Notes: generated by a model not told the origin, from the letters alone. Positions 45,042 through 55,584 are shown, counted from the stretch's first letter. The stretch: 64,000 bases of DNA from Brevibacterium luteolum (GCF_013004595.1 NZ_JABEMC010000006.1:1-64000), one strand, 5' to 3'. Made by a program: numbers and translations.

Positions 45042-45935
45042 TCAGGCCGTTAGCGTCAGCGCCTGCGTGAGTAGTTTCTCCTCGTAGGCGACCGGGGTCA
45101 ATTTCTCCAGCCCCTTCTGCTTCCTCCTTCGGTGATAGGTCCTCTCGATCCAGGAGACGATCCGCGTCCGCAGCTCTTCCCTGGTCCGCCACGGCTGCGC
45201 GTCGAGCACGTTGTTCTGCAACAGGCTGTAGAAGGATTCCATGGCTGCGTTATCCCCGGCGGCACCGACTCGACCCATGGATCCGACTAGGCCGTGGTAT
45301 TCCAATGCGCGGAGGAATTTCTTCGCTCGAAATTGCGATCCTCGATCGCTGTGGACGATGCATCCGGCCACCTCAGCCCCGGTGCGGGCCCGGTTGGCAA
45401 TGGCGTTGTTCAGTGCCCGTACCGCCAGCGAGGCCTTCATCCTGCTATCGATGCTGTAGCCGATGATCCGCCGTGAGCAGGCGTCCTTGACCGCACAGAG
45501 ATAGAGCTTTCCCTCACCGGTGTGGTGCTCGGTGATATCGGTCAGCCACACCTCGTTCAGAGCCTTCACGGCGCTGAACTGCCGGGCCACTAGATCATCG
45601 TGAACCGGTGGCCCGGGGCGAGTGCCCTTACCCTTGCGCCGACGGCTGATCACCGAGAACACCCCCTGAGAGCGGCAGAGCCGCCAGGCGGTGCGGTGGG
45701 CCATCGGGTAGCCGGCTGCTTCTGCTTCATCGGCCAGGTATCGATACCCGAACTCAGGATCCTCTCGGTGAGCATCGATCAGGGCATTGAGCCGGTGGGC
45801 CTCTTCCCACTCGGTATCGCTGATGGGGTTGGCCAGCCACCGGTAGTAGGGCTGGCGGGCGATCTTCAGCACCCGGCACGTCACCGCCACAGGGATTCCC
45901 GCAGCGGCGAGATCGCGTACGAGCGGGTACTTCAT
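45042..45935 (-). CDS. IS3-family transposase OrfB (integrase core)
   Basis: A 297-residue transposase. An N-terminal HTH_21-like region (EEAHRLNALIDAHREDPEFG) precedes the retroviral integrase core, with catalytic Asp in VWLTDITEHH, Asp in IVHSDRGSQF and Glu in DNAAMESFYS. The ATG overlaps the end of orfA by four bases (TCAAAATGA); a fused product by frameshifting, as in other IS3 members, is possible, though no long slippery run is visible. The gene looks intact. Confidence 0.94.
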   Translation of the reverse strand: MKYPLVRDLAAAGIPVAVTCRVLKIARQPYYRWLANPISDTEWEEAHRLNALIDAHREDPEFGYRYLADEAEAAGYPMAHRTAWRLCRSQGVFSVISRRRKGKGTRPGPPVHDDLVARQFSAVKALNEVWLTDITEHHTGEGKLYLCAVKDACSRRIIGYSIDSRMKASLAVRALNNAIANRARTGAEVAGCIVHSDRGSQFRAKKFLRALEYHGLVGSMGRVGAAGDNAAMESFYSLLQNNVLDAQPWRTREELRTRIVSWIERTYHRRRKQKGLEKLTPVAYEEKLLTQALTLTA

Positions 45936-46237
45936 TTTGACCGAATCTGAGCTTGACCGAAGTAGGCCGCAGCCCGGCGCATCACCTCTAGCTCCTGCTC
46001 CAGGCGTCGGATCTTGCGGTTGGCAGCAGCCAGCTGGGACTTCTCATCGGTAGTCGGTCCAGGCTTACGGCGCTCAGTGTTGCCGGAGTCTAGATCGGCT
46101 TGGCGCATCCACTTGGTCAACGTGCCTTCATGGATGCCGAAGTCCTTAGCGACCTCAGCGATCGTGACATCATGATCGCGTTGCTGAGCAACACGCACCA
46201 CATCGTCTTTGAACTCCTTCGGGTAAGGCTTGGGCAT
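45932..46237 (-). CDS. IS3-family transposase OrfA (HTH protein)
   Basis: A 101-residue DNA-binding protein with a helix-turn-helix (TIAEVAKDFGIHEGTLTKWM) and a C-terminal leucine-zipper-like coiled coil (AAANRKIRRLEQELEVMRRA). It recognises the terminal repeats. The start at 46237 is preferred; a GTG-type extension of seven codons exists upstream. Confidence 0.92.
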   Translation of the reverse strand: MPKPYPKEFKDDVVRVAQQRDHDVTIAEVAKDFGIHEGTLTKWMRQADLDSGNTERRKPGPTTDEKSQLAAANRKIRRLEQELEVMRRAAAYFGQAQIRSK

Positions 46238-46306
46238 GATGACAATCCTTCCAGGCACGGGGTGACCGAGCCAGATCAGTTGTCACCTATCCCTGCATCA
46301 GCCCCC

Positions 46307-46462
46307 AGAACGACCCATCCACCAGGGTCAGTGCTGCACCGCCGGCATGCCGAACTCATCGCCAGCACCACACCAGCTGAACCCCACCAGCCAGGCTCGC
46401 CAGACCCACACAACGAACCAAACGACGGGCTCTTCTCCCCTGCCGAAGCATGCCCGTCATGA
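46307..46462 (+). pseudogene. Detached C-terminal tail of the DUF222-HNH protein
   Basis: Directly after the IS, the reading frame that was cut at 45000 (a codon boundary) continues as AGA ACG ACC and stays open for 51 codons to TGA at 46460-46462. The peptide (HRRHAELIASTTPAEPHQPG, then a Pro/Asn-rich end) is low in complexity, like the variable tails of this family. It has no start of its own. Confidence 0.6.
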
Positions 46463-46596
46463 AAACCTCGCCGCCCTCACACCTGGGCCCGCAGCGACAC
46501 GTCGGCACAGCCAGTGTCAGCCGATGTCGCAGCAGCGCAGGACAGGGGCTGAGCGACCGTTGTTTGAAAACCGCACAGTGAAACACGTGGCCCTTC

Positions 46597-46634
46597 GGGT
46601 GTGGCTGGGCCGGCTTTCCGGCTCGGCCGCACCC
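46597..46634 (-). terminator. Hairpin after the M23 peptidase gene
   Basis: Two 17-base arms (46597-46613 with 46618-46634) pair with three mismatches or wobbles around a four-base loop, eleven bases downstream of the minus-strand M23 stop. Confidence 0.55.
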
Positions 46635-46644
46635 ATAGGCAGGA

Positions 46645-47892
46645 TCAGCTGATCCAGGGCATCGGGTTAACGTACGAGCCGTTCTGCATGATCTCGAAGT
46701 GCAGGTGACAGCCAGTGGAGGCACCAGTCGTGCCAGAGGAGGCGATAACCTGGCCCTGCTTGACCCGCGAACCGGATCGCACCTTCAGGCTGGAGTTGTG
46801 GCTGTAGGTCGATGCGATCTTGGAGCCCTTCATCTTACCGTGGGAGATCACGACCCGGTTGCCATAGCCACCAGCCCAGCCGGCTGAGACGACGACACCA
46901 TCACCGGATGCGCGCACCGGCGAGCCGCAGCCCATGCCGAAGTCGGTGCCGGTATGCAGTTTGCGCCGCTTGGAGATCGGGTGGATGCGGTAGCCGAACG
47001 GTGAGGTGATCGGGTAGCCCTGTGCCGGGTTGATGAGATCGCCGTTGCCGGTGGGCAGTCCCTTCTTCTCCTGCTCCTTCTCCCACTCCTCGACTTCCTT
47101 GGCAAGCCGGTCCTGCTCTGCCTGCTGCTCCTCAAGCTGCCGTTCGGCCTCGTCACGGCTGTCCTCGATGCGCTTGGACGCCTCGTCCTTCGTGGTGATG
47201 AGCGAGTCAAGGTCGTCGCGCTTCTGCTTGGCGTCGCGCTCAGCGGCTTCCTTGCGCAGCACCACCTTCGCAGCTTCTTCTTTCAGGTCGGCGATCTCGT
47301 CGGTGACTGCATCGAGGCGGTCCTTGTTGTTCATGTTGAGCGAGCGCTGCTCCGACAGCTGGGTGATGCTGCGCTGCTGGGCGCGCACCGCCGAGTCGAC
47401 GCGTGTGGCCCCCGAGGCTCCGTTCTGCTTGCTGGCCATCTGCAGCAGCATCGCGACATCTGAGGTGACACCGGAGTTCTGATAGGCCTGGCGGGCGATC
47501 TTCGTCACCGACTTCTGCTTCTTGTCCAGGTCGGCTTCGCCCTTGTTGATGTCATCCTGCAGGCTGGACTGAGCGTTCTCGGCCGACGTCAGACGGGCGC
47601 CGAGCTCTTCATCTTCGCGCTGTGCGTCTTCGAGTTCTTCCTGCGCCTTGTCGAGGGCTTCCTCCGCCCCGGGCATCTCCTCTTCGGCCGCTTCCTTCTC
47701 AGCAATGGTACGGGCGAGGTCATCGTCGAGATCGCGGAACTCCTTCTGAAGCTCCTCGACACGCTTGTCGATGCGGTTCTTCTGCTCCTTGGGATTCGCC
47801 ACTGCCGAGGTCACGGGCATGAGCAGGGTGAGGAACATGGCGATCGCTGCCAACAGTAGCGCGGGGAGGATTCGTCCGTTCGTCTTCAGCAT
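46645..47892 (-). CDS. M23 (LytM) peptidoglycan endopeptidase with coiled coil, FtsEX-associated
   Basis: A 415-residue exported protein. A signal peptide (ILPALLLAAIAMFLTLLMPV, cleaved after TSAVA) is followed by a long coiled coil (about residues 35-280) and a LytM domain. The zinc motif HTGTDFGM supplies His and Asp and HLHFE supplies the HxH pair, so it appears catalytically active. It lies six bases after ftsX, matching the EnvC/PcsB/RipC principle that FtsEX controls a coiled-coil hydrolase across the membrane at division. Confidence 0.92.
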   Translation of the reverse strand: MLKTNGRILPALLLAAIAMFLTLLMPVTSAVANPKEQKNRIDKRVEELQKEFRDLDDDLARTIAEKEAAEEEMPGAEEALDKAQEELEDAQREDEELGARLTSAENAQSSLQDDINKGEADLDKKQKSVTKIARQAYQNSGVTSDVAMLLQMASKQNGASGATRVDSAVRAQQRSITQLSEQRSLNMNNKDRLDAVTDEIADLKEEAAKVVLRKEAAERDAKQKRDDLDSLITTKDEASKRIEDSRDEAERQLEEQQAEQDRLAKEVEEWEKEQEKKGLPTGNGDLINPAQGYPITSPFGYRIHPISKRRKLHTGTDFGMGCGSPVRASGDGVVVSAGWAGGYGNRVVISHGKMKGSKIASTYSHNSSLKVRSGSRVKQGQVIASSGTTGASTGCHLHFEIMQNGSYVNPMPWIS

Positions 47893-47897
47893 CCCAC

Positions 47898-48812
47898 TCA
47901 GACCTTCATGTACCGGCGCAGTGTCACAAGCGAGGACAGTCCAGCCATGAGCACGCCCACCAGCACCAGGAACGGTGCGATGAGAGCGACGTCGGCGACT
48001 GAGACCAAGTCGAAGCTCGCCAATTGCGATTGTAGCCAACCAGTGATGCCGAAGTGCACGATCACAGCCAATCCCAAGGCTGCCATCAGGGATCCGATCG
48101 CCGCGGCGATCACGCCTTCGAGCACGAACGGCAGCTGGATGAACATGTTCGATGCGCCGACCAGTCGCATGATGCCCGTCTCTCTGCGTCTGGAGAAAGC
48201 CGACAATCGAATCGTCGTGGCGATGAGCAGGACAGCGCACAGCAGCATGATCGCGGCGATGCCGATAGCGATCGCCGTCATGACGTTCATAACGGAGAAC
48301 AGCTGATCGAGCAGCTGATTCTGATCGACGACCTCCTCGACACCGGGCGTGGCGGAGAAGTACTCGTTGATGATCTCGTACTGCTCAGCATCAGCGAGCT
48401 TGACGCGATAGGACTCCTGCATCTGGTCTTGTGGGATGGAGCCCTCCAGCGACGTACCCGCGAACTGCTCCTGAAAGAGCTTGTAGGCCATCGCCTTGTC
48501 CTCGAAGATGACGTCTTCGACATAGGGACTCAGGTCGGCACCTTCGAGCGCCGTCTCGATCTGCTGCTTCTGCTCGGCCGTCGCCTCACCCGTCGCGCAG
48601 GTCGGTGCCTCGGAATCCGGCGGGCACAGGAAGATCGCCACCTGCACACGGTCGTACCAGTAGTCCTTCATGCCCGAGATCTGCATCTGCAGCAGTGCGG
48701 CCGCGCCGACGAAGAGCAGGGAGACGAACGTGACGAGGATGACCGAGACGACCATCGACATGTTCCGGCGCAGGCCGTTCCACGTCTCGGAGAGGATGAA
48801 GGAGAACCTCAT
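47898..48812 (-). CDS. ftsX: Cell division ABC transporter permease-like protein FtsX
   Basis: A 304-residue protein with the FtsX layout: N-terminal helix ([20 protein letters not shown]), a large extracellular loop with two Cys ([10 protein letters not shown]) likely forming a disulfide, then three membrane helices ([20 protein letters not shown] and two later). The cytoplasmic [20 protein letters not shown] motif docks to FtsE. The ATG overlaps the ftsE stop (ATGA). Confidence 0.96.
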   Translation of the reverse strand: MRFSFILSETWNGLRRNMSMVVSVILVTFVSLLFVGAAALLQMQISGMKDYWYDRVQVAIFLCPPDSEAPTCATGEATAEQKQQIETALEGADLSPYVEDVIFEDKAMAYKLFQEQFAGTSLEGSIPQDQMQESYRVKLADAEQYEIINEYFSATPGVEEVVDQNQLLDQLFSVMNVMTAIAIGIAAIMLLCAVLLIATTIRLSAFSRRRETGIMRLVGASNMFIQLPFVLEGVIAAAIGSLMAALGLAVIVHFGITGWLQSQLASFDLVSVADVALIAPFLVLVGVLMAGLSSLVTLRRYMKV

Positions 48813-49498
48813 GCGCTCACCCCGTAGCTGCCGTGCTCGTCATCGCGGACGATCCGGCCCTTGCTCAGCTCGATGACGCGGCGGTTCATCCGGTTGACGA
48901 TGTCCCCGTCGTGGGTGGCCATGAGCACGGTAGTCCCGGCGCGGTTGATGCGCTGGAGGACCTCCATGATCTCGTCGCCGGTAATCGGGTCGAGGTTGCC
49001 CGTCGGCTCGTCGGCAAGTAGGATCGCCGGCTTGTTGACAACGGCACGGGCGATGGCCACGCGCTGCTGTTCACCACCGGAAAGCTCGTGCGGATAGCGC
49101 TTATGCTTGCCCTCGAGACCAACGGTTTCGAGCACATCGGGCACGAGAGTCGAGATCGCAGCCCGGGTCTTGCCGATGACGTGGAGGGTGAAGGCGACGT
49201 TGTCGAAGACGGTCTTGTTCGGCAGCAGACGGAAGTCCTGGAAGACGGTGCCGATGTTGCGACGCAGATACGGCACCCGCCAGGAGGGCATCTTGACGAC
49301 GGATTTCCCAGCCACTCGGATCCGGCCGCTGGTGGGCACCTCTTCGCGCAGCACCAGGCGGATGACGGTCGATTTCCCCGAACCCGAGGCGCCGACGAGG
49401 AAGACGAAGTCGCCGGCCTCAGCGGTGAAGGAGATGTCGTTCAGGGCTGGCTGAGCCTTGGAATCGTAGACTTTGGTGACCGATTCGAAGGTGATCAA
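48809..49498 (-). CDS. ftsE: Cell division ATP-binding protein FtsE
   Basis: A 229-residue ABC ATPase. Walker [11 protein letters not shown]-loop FQDFRLL, signature LSGGEQQR, Walker B ILLADEP and switch His MATHD are all present. The TTG start at 49498 gives [12 protein letters not shown], the usual FtsE beginning and length; the upstream extension lacks similarity. With FtsX it forms a transmembrane switch for the downstream M23 hydrolase. Confidence 0.95.
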   Translation of the reverse strand: MITFESVTKVYDSKAQPALNDISFTAEAGDFVFLVGASGSGKSTVIRLVLREEVPTSGRIRVAGKSVVKMPSWRVPYLRRNIGTVFQDFRLLPNKTVFDNVAFTLHVIGKTRAAISTLVPDVLETVGLEGKHKRYPHELSGGEQQRVAIARAVVNKPAILLADEPTGNLDPITGDEIMEVLQRINRAGTTVLMATHDGDIVNRMNRRVIELSKGRIVRDDEHGSYGVSA

Positions 49499-49629
49499 AT
49501 GAGGTTCGCAATCGCAGAGGGACAGTGGCAATCGCTCCCACTGTACGAACTTCCACCGGCCAATGCGCGCACCTCATCTGGCGAGTCGCTCACGGTTCGG
49601 TGTGAGATCGCCTGCGGTGACCGGTCAGA

Positions 49630-50760
49630 TCAGGCGAGTTCCGCCTCGGCTTCGGCGGCTTTCTGCTGCTCCTTGCGCCAGCGGATACCGGCTTCGAGGA
49701 ACGCGTCGATGTCGCCGTCGAAGACGGCAGGCGGGTTGGACTCCTCGTGCCCAGTCCGCAGATCCTTGACCATCTGGTACGGGTGGGTGACGTACGAGCG
49801 CATCTGATCGCCCCAGCTGGCCTTGATGTCACCGGCGAGGTTCTTCTTCTCCCGTTCCTCCTCCTCGTGCTTGAGCTGCAGCAGGCGGGACTGCAGGACG
49901 CGCATCGCAGCGGCACGGTTCTGGATCTGGGACTTCTCGTTCTGCATGCTCACCACAGTGCCGGTCGGCACGTGGGTGATGCGCACCGCCGAGTCAGTCG
50001 TGTTGACTGACTGGCCGCCAGGGCCTGAGGAACGGTAGACGTCGATGCGCAGGTCGTTCTCGTCGATCTCGATGTGGTCGGTCGCCTCGATGAGCGGGAT
50101 GACTTCGACGGCGGCGAACGAGGTGTGGCGGCGGGCGTTCGAGTCGAACGGGCTGATGCGCACGAGCCGGTGCGTGCCGGCCTCGACCGAGAGCGTGCCG
50201 TAGGCGTACGGGGCGTTGATCTGGATGGTCGCCGACTTCACGCCGGCGCCTTCCGCGTACGAGGTGTCGAGTTCCTGGACGCTGTAGTCCTTGCTCTCAG
50301 CCCACCGGATGTACATGCGGGTCAGAGTCTGGGCGAAGTCGGTGGCGTCGTCGCCGCCGGCGCCGGAGCGCACGGTGATGACCGCGGCGCGCTCGTCGTA
50401 TTCGCCCGAGAGCAGCGTGGCGATCTCCAGGGAGTCGAGTTCGCGGCGCAGCTTGCCGATCTCGTCTTCGGCTTCGGCAAGGGTGTCGGCGTCGTCTTCG
50501 TCCTCGGCCATCGAGACGAGCAGCTCGACGTCCTCGATGCGGGAGTCGAACTTCTCGAGCTTCTCCAGGTGCCCCTGCCGGTGGGACAGTTTCGAGGTCA
50601 CCTGCTGTGCCTCATCCGGGTTGTCCCACAGGTCCGGTGCCGCCGCAGCCTCGGTCAGCTCTGCGACCTCGGAGCGCAGCTGGTCGATGTCGGAGACATC
50701 GCGGATCGAGGCGTAGGTCTGTTTGAGGGCAGCGATCTCGGAAGAAAAGTCAATGGCCAT
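49630..50760 (-). CDS. prfB: Peptide chain release factor 2
   Basis: A 376-residue release factor for UGA and UAA. The stop-codon motif SPF is in [16 protein letters not shown] and the peptidyl-hydrolysis GGQ in [14 protein letters not shown]. The frame is continuous from the ATG (GGGAG upstream), so the autoregulatory +1 frameshift of E. coli prfB is absent here. It heads the conserved prfB-ftsE-ftsX-M23-smpB-ssrA neighbourhood. Confidence 0.97.
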   Translation of the reverse strand: MAIDFSSEIAALKQTYASIRDVSDIDQLRSEVAELTEAAAAPDLWDNPDEAQQVTSKLSHRQGHLEKLEKFDSRIEDVELLVSMAEDEDDADTLAEAEDEIGKLRRELDSLEIATLLSGEYDERAAVITVRSGAGGDDATDFAQTLTRMYIRWAESKDYSVQELDTSYAEGAGVKSATIQINAPYAYGTLSVEAGTHRLVRISPFDSNARRHTSFAAVEVIPLIEATDHIEIDENDLRIDVYRSSGPGGQSVNTTDSAVRITHVPTGTVVSMQNEKSQIQNRAAAMRVLQSRLLQLKHEEEEREKKNLAGDIKASWGDQMRSYVTHPYQMVKDLRTGHEESNPPAVFDGDIDAFLEAGIRWRKEQQKAAEAEAELA

Positions 50761-50819
50761 AGTGCTCCCTAGCGTAGTGCATGATGCCTGCGGCCGCGGT
50801 GGCTCACCCGGTTGCTGCT

Positions 50820-53600
50820 TCAGCGCCACGCTGTGCGCAGCACCGTCGTCAGCTCCAGCGGCGCGTGGGAGCGCACCGCGGTGAGGATGCCGGCTCCCTC
50901 AGGACTGCGAGTGTAGACCGGTGCCCCGCCTCCGACCCACATCTCCCACGCTTGTGCATAGGCCTCTGCCCGGGATCGGTTCGCTCCCAGCACTGCCGGC
51001 ACGGGATGCCACACCGGTGTGTGTTCATGTGCCGTTCCGGCCCCGGAGCGCAGATCCTCCCAGAGCCCACGCAGCCCTGGACGCCGCGGTTCCAGATGCC
51101 AGCTGGGAATCAGATAGCGCGGATCTGAGATCGGCGAGACGGCCTCGTCGAGGGCAAGCGCGAAGACCTCAGCTGATCCAGGATCGGCGTCGAGATGGAT
51201 CCGCTGGTCCCCGCAGGCATCGATGCTCACACGCACCGCGTCCGCACCTGCGGAGCTTGCACCTGTGTCGTGCAGAGCATCGGCGATTGCTCCAGCGATC
51301 TCAGCGACAGTCGGTGCACGCCCATACAGACGCCGGCGCCGATGTCCAGCGACAGACAACGTCACCGGCAGGCTGGCGAGTGTGAGTGCAGCGATGACAC
51401 TCAGCGCTGCGGCGAGCAGACCACTGCTCGCGACCGCGCCGACAGCGGCAAGCAACCCGATGCCGCTCCATGCGCTCAGGGCTCCGAAGCCGAGGCGGAA
51501 TGGCAGCAGGTTCCCGGGGTCGCCGGAACGGTGACGAGGCGACACGGTGATGGCGTCGATGCCCGAAGCGTCGCTGTTCGGTCGGTTCCCGGCATCGGGC
51601 GCGGAGACGATGCGCACCGTCCTGATCGGCTCGTCCCGATACTCTCCGCCGACGTTCCAGCGCTGGGCCACCTCAGACCGCGCCTGAGCTCGCGTGATCA
51701 TACGAGCGTTGATCTCGTCGAACATCGCGTCGGCGGGAGGTTCGAAGGCGGAGAACGACGGATCGATATGGGCGACGCCGTCAACGACGTCTCCGTCGGC
51801 ATCAGTGCCGAAGAAGCCGTCGTGTTTGCGGACGAGTCGGATCCAGTCCTGGTCTCCGCGCGGGTGGTTCGAGCTGGAGCAGACGACAGTCCAGTTGAGT
51901 GCCACCTTCTCCGGCCATGCGGGGTCCTTTCGCAGCGCACGTCCGCGGGTCTGTGTGACTGCTGTCGGAGTGGTCGCGGTGGACAGGTCGATGATCCCGG
52001 TGGCCGCTGGGGCGTCCCAGCCCTCGCCGAGCAGCCCCCGGGTGCCGATGAGGATCTGAGCATGCCCGCGGCTGAAGTACTCGGTGATGAGCGGCAGCCA
52101 GGTGCGGGCGGTCCAGCCTCCTTCGAGGCGGCTGACCCCGTTCGACGGCTCGCTCATGGCCAGCCGTGACGCCAGAGCTGTGTCGCTCTCGGCGATCCAC
52201 GCGTGAAGGTCGGACAGCACACCGGCAGCGCCGGCGACCGTGCGCCCGGACACCAGCAGCGGGCGCAGCGGCTCGGTGCGCGGATCGGCGATGAGCGTTT
52301 CGAGGACGAGGAGTGCAGAACCGGATTGTTCGCTCAGCACGGCGCTGACGTCAGCAGACAATCGCGCGGTGGCGGATTCGAAGTCACACAGGATGAGCAT
52401 CCGCAGACGCTCGGACAGCTCGGCTGCTTCAATGGCGATGATGTCGGCACACGCCTGCGGCTTGGCAGCCGAGCGGGCGATGACCCGGTCGGCCGGCGAG
52501 CGACCGGCACGGATGCCGTGCCGGGTCCACCGGTAGCCGAGGGCCGGCAGCGCGCGGCGGATCGCCTCGGCGTTGGCCGCATCACCGGCGTGACCGGAGA
52601 CGCGCAGGCTGTTGCGCATCCAATCGTCGACCAGCCTCATCCAGTCGTCGATGTCGGGGTCCCGGCGATGCTGTTCGCCGACTCTGGCACCCGGGGGAAG
52701 ACCCAGCAGTCCCGCGTGGTGGAGGCGCAGAGCTGCGTCGGCCAGTTCGGGAGCGGCCCTGCTGAGGTCCGTCCAGCTGACTGTTTCAGCGCGGGTGCCG
52801 AGGAACCGCTGATCGGCCCATGTGAGGAATCCCGAACTGCCATGGGTGTGGCCGAGGCTGAGGATGCTGGTGATGAATTCGTCGAAGTGAACGCTGGTCG
52901 CTGCCAGCCAGTCCGCTTCTTCGCGGGTTGGGGTTGTCAGCCAGACGAGGTCGGCGAAGGGCGCCAGATCGCCTTCCTTGACCGCAGCCGGGATCGAGGC
53001 TGCGTAGCGAACCTCGGAGAAGAGACTGTCCACCAGCTCGTTCTGCTGTCGCGTCATCGTCGCCGGAGGTGTGGCGGTCAGCCCGAGCACCCACACCTCG
53101 GGAAGCATGTCGAGCAGCTCAGCCAGCAGCGAACCCCACACGTCGAGCAGGTGATGGCACTCATCGAGGATGAGCAGCACCGAGCCGGCAGCTGCGATCC
53201 GGTCGACGAGCGCCCTGCCGCCCGGCGCGAGCTCTTCGAGCAGGCTGCCCATGCTGCGCTCGTCATCGAACACAGCCAGTGACTGATAGGTCAGCGCAGT
53301 GAATGTCGCGTGCAGCCCCCGGTCCGTGCCGGCGGCGCCGAAATCGTCATCGCCGCGACCGTTCCACGCATGCGCCCACTGGCCTTGGATCGCGGTGTTG
53401 GGACCGAAGGCGACCACGGTGTCAACGGTGTGCTGAGCCAGTAGCGTCTGAGCGTGCTCGATCCCGACGCGTGTCTTGCCGGCACCGGGAGGCAGGACGA
53501 TCCACGACCGGCGTTGATCAGCAGCGCTCGCGGCGGCGAGAGCGGCGAGCGCTTCCCGCTGGTGCCGGCGCAGAGGCGGCAGAGCTCCTGCCGTCATCAT
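50820..53600 (-). CDS. DEAD/DEAH-type SF2 helicase with C-terminal membrane hairpin
   Basis: A 926-residue protein. Motif I is LPPGAGKTR at about 36-44, motif II is the DECH box (146-149), motif III GLTATPP, and motif VI-like region [12 protein letters not shown]. Residues of about 700-755 are strongly hydrophobic with two helices ([20 protein letters not shown], then [20 protein letters not shown]), unusual for a helicase. The last 170 residues are of unknown fold. Start uncertain: ATG at 53600 or 53597 after GAGGGGAG, or ATG at 53675 directly after the oxidase gene. Same strand and close to the oxidase gene; no restriction or defence partner is next to it. Function unknown. Confidence 0.82.
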   Translation of the reverse strand: MMTAGALPPLRRHQREALAALAAASAADQRRSWIVLPPGAGKTRVGIEHAQTLLAQHTVDTVVAFGPNTAIQGQWAHAWNGRGDDDFGAAGTDRGLHATFTALTYQSLAVFDDERSMGSLLEELAPGGRALVDRIAAAGSVLLILDECHHLLDVWGSLLAELLDMLPEVWVLGLTATPPATMTRQQNELVDSLFSEVRYAASIPAAVKEGDLAPFADLVWLTTPTREEADWLAATSVHFDEFITSILSLGHTHGSSGFLTWADQRFLGTRAETVSWTDLSRAAPELADAALRLHHAGLLGLPPGARVGEQHRRDPDIDDWMRLVDDWMRNSLRVSGHAGDAANAEAIRRALPALGYRWTRHGIRAGRSPADRVIARSAAKPQACADIIAIEAAELSERLRMLILCDFESATARLSADVSAVLSEQSGSALLVLETLIADPRTEPLRPLLVSGRTVAGAAGVLSDLHAWIAESDTALASRLAMSEPSNGVSRLEGGWTARTWLPLITEYFSRGHAQILIGTRGLLGEGWDAPAATGIIDLSTATTPTAVTQTRGRALRKDPAWPEKVALNWTVVCSSSNHPRGDQDWIRLVRKHDGFFGTDADGDVVDGVAHIDPSFSAFEPPADAMFDEINARMITRAQARSEVAQRWNVGGEYRDEPIRTVRIVSAPDAGNRPNSDASGIDAITVSPRHRSGDPGNLLPFRLGFGALSAWSGIGLLAAVGAVASSGLLAAALSVIAALTLASLPVTLSVAGHRRRRLYGRAPTVAEIAGAIADALHDTGASSAGADAVRVSIDACGDQRIHLDADPGSAEVFALALDEAVSPISDPRYLIPSWHLEPRRPGLRGLWEDLRSGAGTAHEHTPVWHPVPAVLGANRSRAEAYAQAWEMWVGGGAPVYTRSPEGAGILTAVRSHAPLELTTVLRTAWR

Positions 53601-53678
53601 CTCCCCTCTCGTCGAGATGCCCGGGGCCACTCTACGCGCAAGCGTCTCGCCGTACAGCCGTGGTGCGTGTGTCATCGA

Positions 53679-54845
53679 TCAGTCCCGGACGAAGGCGAAG
53701 CGCTCCGGCAGAGCGGTGCGCTCGGCGAGCGCTGCAGCGACCGCCTCGCCGGTGGCTGGGGCGAGCTTGGCGCCGTGGCCAGAGCACGCGGAGACGATCG
53801 TGATGTCCTCGGCGGTGTCGATGATGAAGTCCTGGTCAGGTGTTGAGGTGAACAGGCAGGTGGCCCCGGCGTACGGCTCGGCCACCAGCCCGGGGATGCG
53901 GTCGCTGACGAAGTCGATCATCCGCGCCTGCCCGGCCTCGTCGAGCCGTCCGGTCTGCTCCTCGGCATCGCCGATCACCTGCCCGCCGTTGAACTCAGCG
54001 AGCTTGATGCCCAGGCGGGCGGTGCCAGACGTATCGGTGTAGGCGCCGTCGCGGCCGCCGGGCAGCCCGTAGGCCTGCATCGCAGCATCCTTGTGGATGA
54101 AGGTCGGCCAGTCGGTCGGCATCCCGGCTGCGATGGGGAAATGGTAGACCTGCTCCTGGCGGACAGTGACCCGGTTGAGCGCGCTCTGCGCGCGATCACA
54201 GACCGGCAGCCCGGAGCACAGCCCGGGCAGCCCGCCTCCGGCGGCGACGATGACATGGCGGGCACCCAGCTGCTCCCCCGTCGCCGAGGTGAGGGTGAGG
54301 TTGGCACCGGGCGGAGGCCCGCCTCGAGCGCGGGAGCCGTTGTCGACCTGCCATTGGGTGCGCAGCTGCGCGCCGTGGGCGAGCGCAGATTCGAGTGAGG
54401 CGGTCACCGCTGTCCCAGCGTCGATGACGCCGGCGTCGCGGTGGAAGAGGACGGGCCCGTCGAAGCGGAACTGCGGCCAGCGCTCCATCGCCGCCTCCGC
54501 GGTGAGGAGTTCGTAGTCGACGCCGAGGTCGGCCAGGACTTCGGCGAGGCGATCAGGTTGGCGGACCTGGCCGTGGTCGAGCGTGCCGGTGGCGGTGATG
54601 AGCTGGTGACAGGTTTCGTCGGCGAGTTCGTCGAACAGGCGGCGTGCCCGCAGCGCCATGTCGGAGTAGAAGGTCTCAGGGTAGGTGATGCGCAGGATGC
54701 GGGCCGAACCGTGGGAGCTGCCGCGCGGGCCGGCAGGTTCGTGCTGGTCGACGACGATGACCTCGCGACCGCGCTTGGCGAGGCTGCGGGCAATCGATGC
54801 ACCGACGAGCCCGGCTCCGATGACGACGTATTCGGCGGAATCCAC
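53679..54845 (-). CDS. FAD-dependent sarcosine/N-methyl-amino acid oxidase-like protein
   Basis: A 388-residue monomeric-sarcosine-oxidase-like flavoprotein. The N-terminal dinucleotide motif is VIGAGLVGASIARSLAKRG with VVDQHEP; GSSHGSARILRITY follows as in the family. Cys in ATCLFTSTPDQDF occupies the position of covalent FAD attachment in sarcosine oxidase, and SACSGHGAKLAPATGE is the C-terminal FAD loop. The GTG at 54845 has AAGGGGG upstream. Substrates of such enzymes include sarcosine, N-methyltryptophan and pipecolate; it cannot be narrowed here. The RidA gene nearby could clear imine products. Confidence 0.88.
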   Translation of the reverse strand: MDSAEYVVIGAGLVGASIARSLAKRGREVIVVDQHEPAGPRGSSHGSARILRITYPETFYSDMALRARRLFDELADETCHQLITATGTLDHGQVRQPDRLAEVLADLGVDYELLTAEAAMERWPQFRFDGPVLFHRDAGVIDAGTAVTASLESALAHGAQLRTQWQVDNGSRARGGPPPGANLTLTSATGEQLGARHVIVAAGGGLPGLCSGLPVCDRAQSALNRVTVRQEQVYHFPIAAGMPTDWPTFIHKDAAMQAYGLPGGRDGAYTDTSGTARLGIKLAEFNGGQVIGDAEEQTGRLDEAGQARMIDFVSDRIPGLVAEPYAGATCLFTSTPDQDFIIDTAEDITIVSACSGHGAKLAPATGEAVAAALAERTALPERFAFVRD

Positions 54846-54983
54846 GCGGGGCCCCCTTGCTGGTGGCCAGTCACGATGCGGGCCGGCAGCCGAAGCTGCA
54901 GGCCTGTGTCCCATCTTCTGCGAACGCATGCGCATGTGTCCAGAGGAAAGCCCCAGATCTTTGCGCCCTCGTAGACTCCGTGG

Positions 54984-55442
54984 GTGACCTACACCATTCG
55001 ATTCGCGCGAGCTGGCGAGGCAGCGACTCTGTCGGCTCTAGCCCTGCGGTCGAAAGGCCACTGGAACTACAGCGAGGACTTCCTCGAACTGTGTCGAGAT
55101 GAACTCACCTATTCGGCCGAAAAGTGTGCATCGGGAGACGTCTTCGTCGCCAAACAGGACGGCCAGGTTCTGGGCTTTGCAGCGATCGACGGAACTCCAC
55201 CCGACGGCGAATTGGAAGCGCTCTTTGTCGACATCGGCGCAATGGGCCGCGGGGTCGGCGGAGGGCTGCTCCAGCACCTTTTGAAGATTGCACGAAATCG
55301 AGGCTTCACGTCGCTGACGCTTCAAGCCGACCCCGGGGCCGAACCGTTCTATGCCCATCATGGCGCGATTCGGATCGGTGAAGCACCCAGCGGGTCGATT
55401 CCAGGGCGCATGCCGCCTGAACTCACGTTCTGCCTGACATGA
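54984..55442 (+). CDS. GNAT-family N-acetyltransferase
   Basis: A 152-residue acetyltransferase. The acetyl-CoA-binding motif A is FVDIGAMGRGVGGGLLQHLL (Q/RxxGxG/A-type in MGRGVGG), preceded by the beta-bulge ELEALFVD and followed by LTLQADPGAEPFYAHHGA (motif B with Tyr). GTG start. Acceptor unknown. Divergent from the oxidase gene by 138 bases. Confidence 0.87.
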   Translation: MTYTIRFARAGEAATLSALALRSKGHWNYSEDFLELCRDELTYSAEKCASGDVFVAKQDGQVLGFAAIDGTPPDGELEALFVDIGAMGRGVGGGLLQHLLKIARNRGFTSLTLQADPGAEPFYAHHGAIRIGEAPSGSIPGRMPPELTFCLT

Positions 55443-55584
55443 CCCACATGCGCAGGTGTAGCTGTGACCCAGCCTTCCGGTTCATCAGACACATCGTGGG
55501 CGCCAGTCATGGCCAGCGGCTGGAGGCGGTGCGACGATGGAGTCCTCGCAGGTGCGTGGTGTGCGCTGAGAAGAGGGAGTGCCG

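Larger units (their letters stand above)
45001..46306 (-). mobile_element. IS3-family insertion sequence
   Basis: About 1306 bases bounded by imperfect terminal inverted repeats: left GGGGGCTGATGCAGG (45001-45015) and its complement at 46306-46292; over 26 bases 23 match. It carries orfA and orfB on the minus strand with a four-base overlap. The DDE catalytic triad is complete. The flanks are ACA and AGA, so no exact target duplication remains. It interrupts the DUF222-HNH gene. Confidence 0.9.

Noticed and set aside
49499..49531. Upstream extended start for ftsE giving 11 more residues
   Set aside because: The extra residues have no FtsE similarity, and family length and the [12 protein letters not shown] beginning fit the TTG at 49498.
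50701..50760. E. coli-like programmed frameshift in prfB
   Set aside because: The frame is continuous from the ATG through the first 100 codons with no in-frame TGA or slippery CTT-TGA.
52203..53282. 359-codon plus-strand frame opposite the helicase gene
   Set aside because: No motif or ribosome site; explained as an antisense shadow of the helicase.
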